Source: Angiostrongylus vasorum (taxonomy: Eukaryota; Nematoda; Chromadorea; Rhabditida; Metastrongylidae). Taken from it: a DNA stretch of 64,000 nt. The notes under the pieces are model-generated. The model was not told where the DNA came from. It did no database searches and saw only the letters and a list, made by a program, of their open reading frames with translations. This document shows positions 22,001 to 32,439 of this stretch, piece after piece. Position numbers and translations under genes: made by a program. The stretch is from NCBI GenBank assembly GCA_018806985.1, contig JADANN010000451.1, positions 806,001-870,000 of the forward strand, written 5' to 3'. Every line of letters starts with the position of its first letter. Position 1 is the first letter of the stretch.

Positions 22001-25000
22001 GAGTATTATGTGTGATACAACAGCAATAGTGTGGGATATAACTTCTATAATGCTGAGATATTTGCAAAACTCCGGGCCGCAGGTGTCTGCGGTGGGGAAC
22101 GAACGCGCTATTACGCACTATTACCCTTTCAGGAATCTAACGCATTCACTACCACACTATGCGGTCCATCGTTTCACCTGCCTCTCGGCTAATTTTTCAA
22201 TCCATCAGTGCCATCAGCAATCACCTGTCAACGGGATTGATCTGGGGACAAGCGAAACGAAGGTGGTGTGGTGGCGAACACGTCATCCTCGGAAAGGGTA
22301 ATATCGCGTTCGTTCTCCACCGCAAACACCTGCAGTCCGGGGTTTAGCAAATACTTCAACATCATTGTGGTTGGATCAATTTCGTTGAAAAATAAACGTC
22401 ATAAAAACACTGAGATATGAAGTGGAACAAACGCTCCCTACGTGGATGCATCCATGTAACTAGTCGCCAGCGGTGGTTATGCGTAGTGGAGAGTCGCGAT
22501 TCTTTAAAGGAAAGAGCCTTTTTATGAGCAAAGCTGGCTCTTTTCATTCACACTCGAGAACCCACCCTTTATGGTTTTCGTTATTTAAACTTTCTTATCA
22601 ACTTGAGTTGAGAAGAAGAGGAGCAGATCATGTCAAATAGTGTTTCTGATTCGTTAAGAAGAATAAAAATTCAAAAAGCCAGAAACTAAAATCAACTTCT
22701 TTGTCAGTAAACGCAAATTGGATAGATTAACCTTTTGTTAGCATATATCTTGATTCTACTGCGCACCTCAAGTGTGCTCCAATGAGGCGTCTTCCGATGG
22801 ACCGACCAGCCACGCGAAAATAGCTGTATTTCTGAAAAGGTTGAACCTCTTGTATTGGTTTAGTGCACAGGGTTGACCAAAACTACTTTTCTTCTAATGT
22901 TTTCACGTAGATGCATTAGTTTTCGATCACATAACATCAGGACTCTTTGCAGTGACACAGATGACTTGTCTCAGATTTTATACTGGGGCTGGTCTGTGCA
23001 TAGGTATTCTCAGCTATACTTAAAAAGGGCCCTTTCGCACGGTGGAATTGAATCGGTGGATATAAAAAAACATGAAACAGACACAGAAATACGTTTCAAC
23101 TATGAAACAAAATTATGCGGAATGCTAAGAACACCATGGTTAGGTAAGGGACGAATTTTTTTTTATCACCAGCAACAGTTACTTCACACACAAAAGGTGT
23201 CCAAGAACATGGGAACATACACAAAAAGAGCACAGGGGATGCGTAGAAGTCAGAGGGGCATGGAAAAACTCGGGAGGATCACGCAGTAGAATGATCACCG
23301 CATGGAAGCAGTGCGTCGTACCTCTTGCGGGGGTTTACAGACCGTACTTCTTCATTTCAATGCGCTTCTCAGTCGCGCTCCAATAACAAGTGCTTCCGGA
23401 CCCGGGATGCGAAAATGACACGAGCTGGTGAGGAGGGTGAAATACACAGATCCCGAAAAGAAGTATTTGAATGGGATTGGCTGACATAAAAACAAGTACT
23501 ATTTTGTTTTCTGTTCAGCTTGCTTTGATTTCGCTCTTTAAATGTCTGTGATCATTCAAATTCCACTTCATCAAAAATACTCGAGTGCAGATGTAGAAAA
23601 TTTCTATTCAGCCGGCATGTTTGAAGCTGTAGTTCGGACGGATGTCGTTCGAGAGGTTGTCACAGGGAACGTGGCTCATCTGATTCGCTTCGCAACGAGT
23701 GATGCCAGCTATATGGCGGTTCAGTTTGCCACTCAACCAAGTTTTTTCCTCCTTAAATGTTTGGTTATGTGGTAAAAACATATTTAGATTGGTTATCTTA
23801 TAGCGAAAAAGAAAAAAAGACTAATTTTGGTACAAAAAGTAGCACGTTGGTAGCTTTTTATGTTTTTTTTCTATTTTTTTAACTATTATAGTTGTGATAC
23901 CTCTCGAAGGTTTACCGTCTCATCGTGGCTGGGGTGTTGCTGGGTGTCGGGCTGCGATGTGCAACAAGGGCATTCATCCCCCGCGGTAGACCTCCTTAGC
24001 TGAGAAGGAGTCCGGCGTTTCCAGCAGGAAGTTCAGCTAAAATGTAAACCAATACCAGGATCTACCACCGTGCTGATATTAAAGTCGCATGGAGGCAAAT
24101 CTCTCTATGATCCACAAGGGCTGCGACTGCCTGTGGTGGTGATGTCCTGAGGCAGACTTTGACCTCAGGACTCCAGGGAACCGCAATGGCTAAGCCAGCA
24201 AAAGCACCGAAAAAATGGAGATTATGGTGGGACCCGCACGATCAGTGAAGACCGGCTATCCAAGTATCCAAGTAAGTAAGTACAGTTGTGATATATTGAT
24301 ACAAATTTCGACGTAGAATTATTCAATTCAAAAAAAAGTTGCTTCAGTTTTGTAAGTTAAATACAATGTTCGATAAAGCACAGTTCCATCCTTCTTTGGC
24401 TTCGTTTGTTCTTCACAACCTTTTTTTTTCAGGAAATGAATCGTCTACAACAAGATCTGAAATGCTGTGGGGGCGAAAACTGATGTTCGACTGGGCAATG
24501 GTTTGAACTTTTCGGCTCTTTTTCTGTTGTGCTTTTTCCTTTAGTATTTTTCAGTTATGTTTTTCTTGTGACAGACATGGAAGGAAATAGGGTGAAAAAA
24601 AGCTTGCTGTACGAAGGTGATTAGAACGGATTCGAAGTGCTTAGTGGTTTTTTTTTCGTAAGATGTCCAGGGAGCATCCCACTATCGTATTAGAAACTGA
24701 CAAGTCGTTCTTATTGTTCTAGGAACTCACCTAAACGTTGACCATCCGTGGAATATGTGGTTCGCTGCCTATTCACTGGACGACACATATCCGAATGCGA
24801 TCAGGTATGTGGTATTCGTTCTGGAAAAGCTATGCCTTCGTTTTTCCCTTTTTACAGGTTTCTTTCTTTTTAACAAATTTCTCTCTAAAATATCTTGGAC
24901 ACTTGGACACTTGGGCGGCCACTCCTCAGTGGTTGTGCGGGCCCTAGCATAATCTCCATTTTTAGGGGTTTTGCTGGTATAGTCCCGGATGAGTCAGCAC

Positions 25001-26870
25001 TTGACCAAAGTCTACCCCAGGTCGTAACCACTATTGGTAGTCGCCGCCCTTGTGGATCAGAAGGAGATTTGTCACTATGCGAGTAGTTTAATACTAGAAC
25101 GATGGTGGATCCTGATATTCGTTTACTCTTGGCTAGGCTTCTTGGTGGAAACGCCGGACCCTTTCTCAGCTTGAGAGACCTTGCCGGGTGGGATGAATCC
25201 CCCGCTGTATATCGCAATCCGACACCCAGGAAAACCTTCGGGCCACGATGAGGCGGTAAACTGTTGGGAGGTTCTTAAGTAACACCTTATTGAAAGTCGT
25301 TGATACCAAAAACGAAGTGAATAAATATTAATGTTGACTTTTTGTGTTCACTGCCTATTATTATTTTTCACGGTAGGGTAGTGATTTAAAGTGGTACCGC
25401 TGTGATGCTGAGATATTCGCAAAGCTCGGACCACAGGCCAGATTAGAACCCTGCGATTACCCTTTCCGGGTGCTCACGTGTTACACACGACATCACTGAG
25501 GTCCTTGCTTTGCCTATCTCTCGGCCAGTTTTCTAACTAACGGTGCCATCAGCAACAAATCGGCACTGAACCCCTGTAAAACTGAGGCTCTAGTCGAAAA
25601 CAACGTTACTTTTTTGTTTACTGTATTATTTTTCACGACAGGGGTATGATGTTAAATACAGAACAGATTTCCTTTAAGAAGTCGTCAGCGAATGTTTTGC
25701 TTTCACAAAATGTTGATGGGAGTAAAACAATTTTACTTATTGCTGACTTGAGCCTGACTCTTCACTGGCTTTTCGCTGTGATCTAGATGATCGAACCATT
25801 ATTTTTCCATAATTTTTCCTTTTCTAGTTCACAACATTTTCGGGTCTTTCAAACCCTTTTTCTTCTTAATATTTTCATTGTTTAAGTACTTTGAAATGCA
25901 ATAATCCAGGGAATTATATTCGTTACCATGGTCGTGCTGTAATCTGACTAGACACTCGAAATGTGAACATATTGGAGTCTCTCGATACTTACGAAAATTC
26001 GACACACCAACTGATTTCAATGACGTCGAGAAGGCGCTCGACGTCAACCGGCTGAGCTGGGTTGGTCGCTATCACCATCTTAAGTTGTTCTGTGATACTA
26101 TCTCTCATAAGCTGATGCGATAAAAAATCAACAGTAAAATTAACTTCACCAGAAGTTCAAACTCTTATTAATGTACATATGATTAGCAAAGCAGTAATTT
26201 GAAGTAACTTGCAATACCCTCAGCATCCTTTAATCTTTCAATCCTGTACCTAAACTAACCAAACCCTCTATCTCTTCAGGGTCGCTAAATTGGTGCCATT
26301 CTTGTTTAGGAAGATAAAAACATTCACTTGGCGGATTGCTGGTCTTCCAGAAGTTATTGTTCAGGTCAAATATGCATTTGGTCAGCTCTACAATACAACG
26401 AACAAAATTGAATGCATGGCGCATCCCTGAGAGAATGACCAACTCCGAACGCTTTATGCAAATCTTCATCGTCACGCACTTTAAGCATCGTTGAGTAGTG
26501 AACTAATATGACCAATACGAAAACTTGCGTAAGGATTAGTATACGGGGGATTGCAGTGTCTATGAACGAATTGAGCATCACAATTTCCAAGGAGGCGGTC
26601 GCCATTTGTCTGATCTGGTGTAAAATTCTTCCTACTTCCTGTGTCGTCGATAGTGATATTGTGTTGCACTGCTCTACATTCTGGTGATATACATGGCTCA
26701 GAAGCACCACAATTCTTACTTACTATTTCAGAATCCGGCCACATTCGACCGCTATCTGGATCGAAATGAAGTGGCAATAGCGACACTCTACAACAGCGAC
26801 TGCGTGATTGAGTTGCTTCGGCGCGTTATCACTCAAGTCGAAACCACAAAAACTCGCATGCAACGAGCAG
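15707..26870 (+). CDS. Multi-exon gene of unrecognised family (partial at both ends)
   Basis: Probable exons: 15707-16045, 16171-16304, about 17985-18131, 18256 to about 18460, 18511-18619, 19891-19985, 23028-23143, 23591-23740, 24433-24500, 24723-24804, 26732-26870. Most junctions agree in phase, but those after 18460, 24500 and 24804 do not, so an exon may be missing at each. The N-terminal part is Pro/Thr/Ser-rich (TPTSSPPLKTPQTPHSPTK). The rest is hydrophobic and helical, e.g. LDVSRIAIRFLQCLMFCEML, PTAEVFAVLIRVSLHLWNFL, FEAVVRTDVVREVVTGNVAH, VIELLRRVITQV. That pattern suggests a large helical-repeat or scaffold protein, but I recognise no family and see no signal peptide or catalytic motif. 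Neither the start nor the stop was found. Confidence 0.6.
16171..16304 (+). CDS. Unrecognised gene, hydrophobic exon
   Basis: The acceptor is TCGTTGCAG. It reads PPTEYLDVSRIAIRFLQCLM, then FCEMLLHLFGIPFAMHEAQL and FFNY, ending CG before GTGGGT (phase 2). The regular hydrophobic spacing suggests packed helices. Confidence 0.7.
16593..16963 (+). repeat. SINE family A, copy 2
   Basis: The head is GGACGGATAGCACAGTAGTA (A-box-like) and AGTTCTATTCCG (B-box-like). The body contains GAAGCCACACGTAAAAGTTG and it ends in a TATAAAATAAAAAAAG tail. Full length, about 370 bp. Confidence 0.85.
17130..17670 (+). mobile_element. RTE-like LINE fragment (5' / endonuclease region)
   Basis: Contains blocks typical of the 5' part of RTE elements, including CTTGATCATGCAAGCAAGAA, GACGTTATCGGACTAGCCGA and CTTGGAAAAGTTCTACAGAG (the endonuclease LEKFYREDH-like block). 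Frames are broken. It lies in an intron of the unrecognised gene. Confidence 0.7.
17672..17735 (-). repeat. SINE family B head fragment
   Basis: The reverse complement reads GGCGCGTGTGGCGCGGTCG... with a B-box-like GGAATCGATCCCT. Only the tRNA-like head remains. Confidence 0.55.
17770..17880. repeat. MITE family M fragment, copy 3
   Basis: GAGAGAAAGGCGAAACGAAG, then GTGGTGAACACGTTACCACC, then GGAAAGGGCAATAGCGTGTT: the central half of the element. Confidence 0.7.
17985..18131 (+). CDS. Unrecognised gene, exon
   Basis: Starts after ATCGGTAG in the only phase that matches the preceding exon. It reads GTFVQGYAGSEQVHLSKLLF, then EPNIQTFCPLPSISKNSIVT and YGSRKPKK, and ends GT before GTGAAT (phase 2). 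The acceptor is weak (no polypyrimidine tract), so the start is uncertain. The acceptor at GGAGCAG 18020 is an alternative with a poorer phase. Confidence 0.55.
18256..18460 (+). CDS. Unrecognised gene, Lys-rich exon (3' boundary unresolved)
   Basis: After TTCATCAG it reads KYVLLGEKEKKDIGKKLVKE, RNRICRIPSSEPSSLTRF, then a hydrophobic stretch ending EYAHKQKIGHLKNFC and TAG. Phase 2 matches upstream. No donor inside it gives a phase that joins cleanly to 18511, so either the end is wrong or a small exon was missed. Confidence 0.5.
18511..18619 (+). CDS. Unrecognised gene, exon
   Basis: The acceptor GTTTCTTTCAG is strong. It reads KALGDHILLGSMVDPTAEVF and AVLIRVSLHLWNFLDK before GTACGT (phase 0). 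Both splice sites are good. Confidence 0.7.
18620..19890. other. Intron of the unrecognised gene, nothing recognised
   Basis: No repeat family or exon identified. An open frame at 19310-19564 has no splice or coding support. Confidence 0.45.
19891..19985 (+). CDS. Unrecognised gene, exon
   Basis: The acceptor is GACTTTCTAG. It reads LYKAIDGKPIHSTTDGTDHG and AFDIWSGNPSL, ending AG before GTGAGA (phase 2). Phase 0 at its start fits the exon ending at 18619. Confidence 0.7.
20380..21620 (+). mobile_element. Internally deleted RTE-like LINE
   Basis: Plus-strand blocks in RTE order: a 5' region with CTGATCATGCAGGCTAGAAG and GACGTCATCGGCCTGACAGA; the inter-domain sequence KKSIREAHRSFAS-like with ALQRPSGTLTVSRKAVKNIV (about 20960-21070); the RT motif YLIDLRKAFDSVETEAV at about 21435-21485; then directly the C-terminal VRDRDKWRSYWGSIASLDAQ. 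The palm core is missing, so a deletion fused the RT start to the element's end. Dead. Confidence 0.8.
21955..22385. repeat. MITE family M, copy 4
   Basis: From CTTACTGCCTATTGCAATTTTTTCACGGC to CAAATACTTCAACATCATTG. It carries GCTGAGATATTTGCAAAACT and its inverse. Nearly full length. Confidence 0.85.
23028..23143 (+). CDS. Unrecognised gene, exon
   Basis: Starts after CTTAAAAAG in the phase set by 19985. It reads ALSHGGIESVDIKKHETDTE, IRFNYETKLCGMLRTPWL plus G, before GTAAGG (phase 1). The acceptor is unusual (no T-tract); CTCAG at 23010 is an in-frame alternative that would change the entry phase. Confidence 0.6.
23591..23740 (+). CDS. Unrecognised gene, exon
   Basis: After GAGTGCAG it reads (D)VENFYSAGMFEAVVRTDVVR, EVVTGNVAHLIRFATSDASY, MAVQFATQP plus A, before GTTTTTTC (phase 1). 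The entry phase fits 23143. Confidence 0.65.
23908..24275 (+). repeat. Dispersed repeat family C, copy 3
   Basis: GGTTTACCGTCTCATCGTGG through to CCAAGTATCCAAGTAAGTAAG, full length. Confidence 0.85.
24433..24500 (+). CDS. Unrecognised gene, exon
   Basis: After TTTTTTTTTCAG it reads (R)NESSTTRSEMLWGRKLMF and DWAM before GTTTGA (phase 0). The entry phase fits 23740. The exit phase does not fit the next candidate exon, so a small exon may lie between. Confidence 0.55.
24723..24804 (+). CDS. Unrecognised gene, exon
   Basis: After TTGTTCTAG it reads THLNVDHPWNMWFAAYSLDD and TYPNAI, ending AG before GTATGT (phase 2). Good splice sites; the entry phase (1) conflicts with the exon ending at 24500. 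Confidence 0.55.
24890..25275 (-). repeat. Dispersed repeat family C, copy 4
   Basis: Reverse orientation: CTTGGACACTTGGACACTTG through GGCCACGATGAGGCGGTAAAC. Full length; with copy 3 it makes an inverted pair about 0.6 kb apart. Confidence 0.85.
25325..25645. repeat. MITE family M, copy 5
   Basis: CACTGCCTATTATTATTTTTCACGG, then GATGCTGAGATATTCGCAAAG; the second half is diverged. Confidence 0.7.
26245..26470 (+). repeat. SINE family B, copy 3 (diverged)
   Basis: Contains the CTCTATCTCTTCAGGGTCGC, GTCAGCTCTACAATACAACG and TTGAATGCATGGCGCATCCC blocks in family B order. Confidence 0.55.
26732..26870 (+). CDS. Unrecognised gene, last exon seen
   Basis: After ACTATTTCAG it reads NPATFDRYLDRNEVAIATLY, NSDCVIELLRRVITQVETTK and TRMQRA plus G, before GTTGTT (phase 1). 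The entry phase 0 does not match 24804 (phase 2), so an exon is missing or this belongs to another gene. If read through instead of spliced, the frame ends two codons later. Confidence 0.55.
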
Positions 26871-27011
26871 GTTGTTAGCTAACTACGTATGGGAAAAAAT
26901 TTTATTTTGTTATTTCATGGTGAAACTTTTGCTGAACTGTCATTGCTTAACAAGCAAAGTGAATTACACCGGGTTCCTACGCTTAACGAAATCTTTCATC
27001 TCCTACTTAAT

Positions 27012-27248
27012 TAGGGTAGGGTGCGATAGCGCAGTTGATGGGAGGCCCTTTGCTATACACATACATTCGACCTCCTACCCTGGGCTCATCAAGCGTTCCA
27101 TTTTACGTAATCGGAAAAATTGGTACCAGAGCTCTCTCTCTGGCAGCACTGACTCGATACATCGCTAGACTACTGCGAGTCAAGGTGAGGGCAGATATTC
27201 ATTCAGTCAACTTTAACGACTCTTGATGAACTCGAATGCTCAGGCCCA
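27012..27248 (+). repeat. SINE family B, copy 4
   Basis: The head is GGTGCGATAGCGCAGTTGATGGG (A-box-like). The body has CTCGATACATCGCTAGACTA, and it ends near GATGAACTCGAATGC without the TTATCC tail. Confidence 0.75.
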
Positions 27249-27519
27249 TTTGTGGGTCCAGCGGTTACTCGTGGATTTATTTTTTTGTTCTTGATTGATA
27301 AAACTCTGCTTGAATACAGTTCTTTATGGAAGTCCAACATAGCCAAGTTTAGGCGATCCAAGGCCTTACTTTGCTTTAGGCTATTGTTGGCCGTTTTAGG
27401 TCGTCTTACATTGCGAAGTAAGGACTTTGAGTTAACTTTATAAGTCCTACCTAAGCTCAGTGAGCCTAATGTTTATAGTCAATATTGATTAGAAAGGTAG
27501 GCACGGCAAGAATGAAAAA

Positions 27520-27800
27520 ACTGTCTCTCAGCTAGTTCTATCAATCAGTGCCATCAGCAATTACTCGTCAACGGGATTGTTCTGGGGAGCCCAAATCGCC
27601 AATGAACCCAGTTAAGCTGAGGCTGTAGTCTAAATCACATTGCTAACTTTTCATACAGTTTAGCCCCCCCAGGGCAATAGCGCGTGCGGTCCCCACCGCA
27701 GACACCTGCAGTCCGCAGTTTTGCAATTATCTCAACATCAATGTGGTTGACTCACACATAATACCCTGTCGTGAGAAACTATAAAGGCACTAAATAAAAA
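27520..27800. repeat. MITE family M, copy 6
   Basis: CTCTCAGCTAGTTCTATCAATCAGTGCC to CAATTATCTCAACATCAATG. The 5' arm is truncated. Confidence 0.75.
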
Positions 27801-28280
27801 AGTTAACATTGTGAAAAAAAGCTGTTTTAAGCAGAGTAGTTTGCAAGAAGACTTATTCGGAAGATTAAATGCAATTTGGTTCAAAAAGATAAAACTTTCG
27901 TAAAACGTTCCTCTACATCTTTGATTCGCAAAGAACCGAAATTAGATGATCTTATCAAATATAACTACTACTACTCTTCTTAGAAAAGATAATATGACGT
28001 TTAGCGAGAGTTTATATGAAGTTCAATTTAAGGTGTCATTACGCTTGTTTTCTCGCTGCCGTTGGTGTTCGCGATGCTTCATCTACTGTTTGTTATAAAA
28101 ACTGACAAGAAAACTGGTCAGTACCGAGATGAACTTTTTTTAAAAATTTGTTCCACATTTTGTATTTACTCTGATTTAGTTCGCTCGATTTCAATGGTTA
28201 TGCGGCCTCAGCAAAATTTATGTTCGTTTCATTCTCGCGCAATCGTCTTCCATTTTGGTGGCCTGCTTCGAACGTGGTGA
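27800..28280. other. Nothing recognised
   Basis: AT-rich sequence between a MITE and a LINE. No exon or repeat identified. Confidence 0.45.
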
Positions 28281-28289
28281 CGTCCGCAG

Positions 28290-29545
28290 GGCCCGTCATG
28301 TAATCCTGAAGTCGTCTATATGCAATTGCAGATGGCTGGAGTTAGCCGTCAACACGTCGCCCATCGTTTTGATGGTCTTCCAAGAGGACACTTGCATTCT
28401 CTTGGAGTGAAGTGCACTCCACTGTTTTTTTTAGTCCTTCTGTTATCTGTTCTTATTATGTGACCGGCCGATCTGTGTTTCGCCACTAATATACAATTTT
28501 GATCGCGAAGATGTGATACGTTTCGACGACCTGAGCTGCGCGTTCCTGGTAGACGTTGTGAGTGGCGGTTAGATTTCAGAAGACAATGTTCAAGCGCTCT
28601 GTGGGTGGTGCACAGTACTCTTGATGTGGTTGAGGTATCAGCTCATCTCTCTGCTGCATAACAAAACGCTGAGATGACTGTTGAATGGAAAAGGTGAGAA
28701 TGGAGTTTGGGACCGATGGTTGGAGGGTGGCTTCTTTCAGTGACCCGAAGGCGGTGTATCCTGGTTTCTTTCTTCTTTCTATTTCCTTGTTCTTGTTGTT
28801 CTCCATATTCATTGAGAATAGGGTGATTTTTGTAATCAGAGAGCCATCCAGTTCAACTTTTTCGTCTTCGCCATGAATTTACCATACACTAAGTCTTCTT
28901 CCGATTTGTGCATAGTCCGATCTTTTTCCCGCTTCGTTGGGCTCATTGATCGTCGTCTCTGCTTCGCTGGAAATTCTTGAGGAGACGACGATGTCGTCAG
29001 CGAAACGAAGGTTTTGATAGAAATTTTCCATCAATGCGTATGCCTTTCTCATCCAAGTCGAGTGAATTCATTATTCATTCATTCATTGTCAGCACTGCAG
29101 CAAACAACTTTTGCTATATTGTGTCACCTTGTGGGACCCCTTTTTTTCATGCGTACGGTGAGAGTCAATGAAAAAGATGGAAAATTGTTGGGTGTACGAA
29201 AACCCAACGCCTTCGACTTTTCGTAACGGAATTTTGACTTCACGAATGACAAGTGTTCCGCCATCTAATTGGCACATGTGGCTCTTTCTGCTCTTCGTCT
29301 ATTGTAGGGCGGTCGCATGAAATTTGACGAGATTGGCTGCTTTAAGAACAGCGTAATGGTCGGTGTTTGAAAAGACTGTTCTAGGCATACAGGTGCACAG
29401 CAAGGAGCAGTCTCCATGAAGAGTTGTGGGCATGCTCATTTTGTTTCCTTCCAATGACGTCCTGCTTAACCCGATATCTGAGCGCCTCTCAACGGTTGTC
29501 TCACTTCCTGACGTGGTAGGTGGTGTCAATGTGGCGTACCGAGTC
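28290..29545 (-). mobile_element. Degenerate LINE reverse transcriptase (second lineage)
   Basis: On the minus strand near 28970-29020 it reads LRFADDIVVSSRIS, the RT palm motif. Farther along, 28576-28812 contains KEIERRKKPGYTAFGSLKEA (the conserved rectangular block after the RT domain) and ILTFSIQQSSQRFVM. The wording differs from the RTE copies at 10 and 20 kb, so it is probably another non-LTR clade. Frames are broken. Confidence 0.75.
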
Positions 29546-29870
29546 CTAAATTTTGCTAGTTTAAACACTGTGGTCCTGGAGTCTTGAGGTTGGCCTAGCT
29601 TAAACCTTCCCTAAGGTCGTCACCATCCCAGGCAGTCGCCGCTCTTGTTGATCATAGATGAATTTGCCACCTCGCGAGTAGTTTCATGCCAGGACCACGG
29701 TGTTTCGTAGTAGTGGTTTACTTTTAGCTGGGCTACCTGATGGCTACGCCAGACTACTTCTCAGCTTTGAGAGAGCCTCCTAGGTGAATGAAACTCCCAT
29801 TGTACATCACAACTCTACACCTAGGAATACCTCCCTAGCCACGACAAGGCGCTAAACCATTGGGTGGACA
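29545..29870 (-). repeat. Dispersed repeat family C, copy 5 (diverged)
   Basis: GGTCCTGGAGTCTTGAGGTTGGCC through AGCCACGACAAGGCGCTAAACC. Clearly older than copies 3 and 4. Confidence 0.7.
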
Positions 29871-29874
29871 TTTT

Positions 29875-30540
29875 CGTGCGATTGTTGGAAAGTATTTTCT
29901 GAATTGAGCACTTCTATTGTTCATGAGGTGGTGAAGTCGACATTTCACTCGACGTTCTCCGAACAGCCGGATAATTTTGTTTACTTTCTCATATAGATAG
30001 TTTTATTCCTAGCGGCAACACCGAATGTGACGAGGACGGTGATCGCGGGCCGACAAAGGTTAGACTGCTAGCGGTAGACAATGGCGACGAACTGAGCCGA
30101 ACAAGATTCGAATTTTTGTGCATTGAATTAGTTACGAACCGTTTTCAATAAACATATATTTCTTGTTAACCTCGTTCTCTTGGAAAATACTTCATTAGTT
30201 CGAATACAAAGGCGTACAAGCAAATCGGTCTCATAATATTGCACTTTTAAAAAACGAGCACAAGACCATTTATTTCAGCACAGTATTTCTTATCCTCTTT
30301 AAAAAGTTGAATGTAATCTCATCAGATAGAATCTAAGCTCCACGCAGCAAACACCTCTGTAATGTACAAGACTACTTTTTCATAGTTCTCTGCTTTCATC
30401 ACGATCACTGGTAATTTAAAGTATAAGAGAACGCAACGAAAATATAATTAAATAAATCCAGTGACCAGCTCGTGTTTTGCAACCTTGACGTTGATCAATA
30501 GCTCACTGTTTTCTTGATGAGCAGACAAGAGTTTGCTATC
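29875..30540. other. Nothing recognised
   Basis: No exon or repeat assignment could be made for this stretch. Confidence 0.4.
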
Positions 30541-30560
30541 ACATCATTGGCTCATGCACG

Positions 30561-30600
30561 TCAGCTGAAGTTTCGGCGGTTTCGCCTTCTTCATGGCCTG
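30561..30600 (-). ncRNA. Hammerhead-like motif 3' of Penelope copy 1
   Basis: The minus strand reads AGGCC, AUGAAGA (C3 changed to A), extra A, helix II GGCG-AAAC-CGCC (perfect), GAAA, CUUC, AGCUGA. The core mutation suggests inactivity. Same strand as the Penelope copy about 300 bp upstream. Confidence 0.5.
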
Positions 30601-30899
30601 GAAAGGTCAAATTGACACGCAGTTCACTCAGTCGAACACTTTCACAACTTTAGCAGATAAAAGTTAATACATAAATTTCTATTCGCCTAGTATACAGCCT
30701 TTTTTTAAGCAGTCGCATTTTTTGCTCTTTGCAAGTTTTGCAGTTATTTAATCGAAGCCACCGGCACAGAGTCTTACCCGAGCGAAGAATGTGCCTCGTT
30801 TAGAAAAAGGAATCAGCCTGAGGTATGGCGCGAGGTCATGCCTGATCACAAGACGCTCCTCATTGCAGTTAATCTTTGGACCATTAGAATTTATCTAAA

Positions 30900-31995
30900 A
30901 AGCGTCGAGAGTTTTATACGTTGATGTTACGGATCCCATGCAAGGAGAGTGACTTTTACTTCAAAATCCTTCCATTCTGTATCTATGTTCTATGCACGTC
31001 TAACAGAGTATTCTGTTCAGCTACATGTTATCCGTTGGTTCTTTTATACGGATGCGCAGTGTCTACCCATTTCGCCGAATTCATCCAATCACCATCTCCA
31101 TCGTTAAGGCATAGTATGCAATTTTGCGTTGTACGTAGGCAGTCATGCAGAAGGTTACGAACTAGCTGGCGTCTTAAAATGCTCGGTAGTATTTCAGTCA
31201 CTGCTACCGAATTCCCTAGAACAACCGTTCTCAAGCAACGTTCTGCCGCAGCACTTCTTTTAATAGGAATAAAGGGCAGGATAAATGGGACCTTATCTTC
31301 GCTAAAATTACCGTTTTAGAGCGTGGTTTTCCTTCTAACAACCATCCCGATGAGATCTTATTTCGCAGCCATGTGAAATGACTACTTGTCAAGCCAATTT
31401 CAGGGATTCTTCTGCATTCTTCCTGTCACATATTAAATGTTTCTCGGCAGCGCTCTTCTTATGTGTAGGTGGTGAGAGAAGCGCTAATGAGCCAACGCGT
31501 TTCCGTTACTTGTCTTTCGGCACCACTTGGTCATTTGCACGTTTTCGGTTAGGTTAATTTACGCGTTCAGATAAGAAAGCCAGCGATCTTTTGCGTTCTC
31601 TCCGGCTCTGCAGTAAAATTAATGTATTCTGACTGTTCATTCAATAGCTGAAAACATTTGTTCATTTCCTCTTGCATAGAGCAAAGAACAAAGTAATCAT
31701 CTCTGTATCTGCAGGCGAGAAATGGCGCCAGATGGGTAACTGGTGCTTCAACCCTGAACATAAATGTAGTGGCAAGGCTTGGTGTCAATCGCAGTCTCAT
31801 TGCCAATCTCTTCATTTGAGCGTAATGTTTTCGTAACCGCAAGGCGATTGAGAATTTTATGCACTTTTTTAAGAAAGCCATGAACTGCATAATCGAGAAG
31901 CCTCCAATGTTTATAGCCGTTTTCCATAAGGAACCAGCGGATGGGTTACATTGCTGAGTAATTCGACACATTAAGCGTGGTAACGTCGTATGACT
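30900..31995 (-). mobile_element. Penelope-like retroelement, copy 1 (RT and GIY-YIG remnants)
   Basis: Minus strand: 31567-31971 holds an RT palm segment ACRYRDDYFVLCSMQEEMNK followed by CFQLLNEQSEY, the Penelope-type block. 31028-31234 holds [20 protein letters not shown], the linker before GIY-YIG, with eroded GIY-YIG sequence down to about 30910. Penelope-like elements combine an RT with a GIY-YIG endonuclease. Broken by indels. Confidence 0.8.
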
Positions 31996-32439
31996 CCATC
32001 ACATGCGCGCTGTTAGGATGTGCGTTGAGTGGATGATTCAGAGCATTTGGGTAGATGTGAAATGGGCTGGGAAGTGTTTCAGGGACTGGATGAAAACGAG
32101 GTTTATAAACCAAGCTATTCTATCGGTGGTTCGTCTGTACAGGTTTATGGATCTAACCTTGAACTTAAGGAGGGTGGGTGGGTGAGAGGGAGGCCGGTAG
32201 ACGTAAGATAATCAGTGGATAGTTACTCACTTATTTGTCTTAATGGGTAAGCACAAGACTGGTCTGATTGGTATTTCAACTTTAAGCTGATTTCAATCCA
32301 CCCATCCATTATTCAATTTTCTGTATAGATATTTAAATTTCTTTTCAAGTGGTGGACTATAAAGGGAAGTATTGTGCTAGTCAGAAGTAAATGAGCGTTC
32401 TTAACTATATTATTTAGAATGACATAACATGCTTCATAC

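Noticed and set aside
24433..24482. Tetraspanin-like CCG motif (LQQDLKCCGGEN)
   Set aside because: That frame stops at once; the frame matching the upstream exon phase reads differently, and no tetraspanin membrane segments are nearby.
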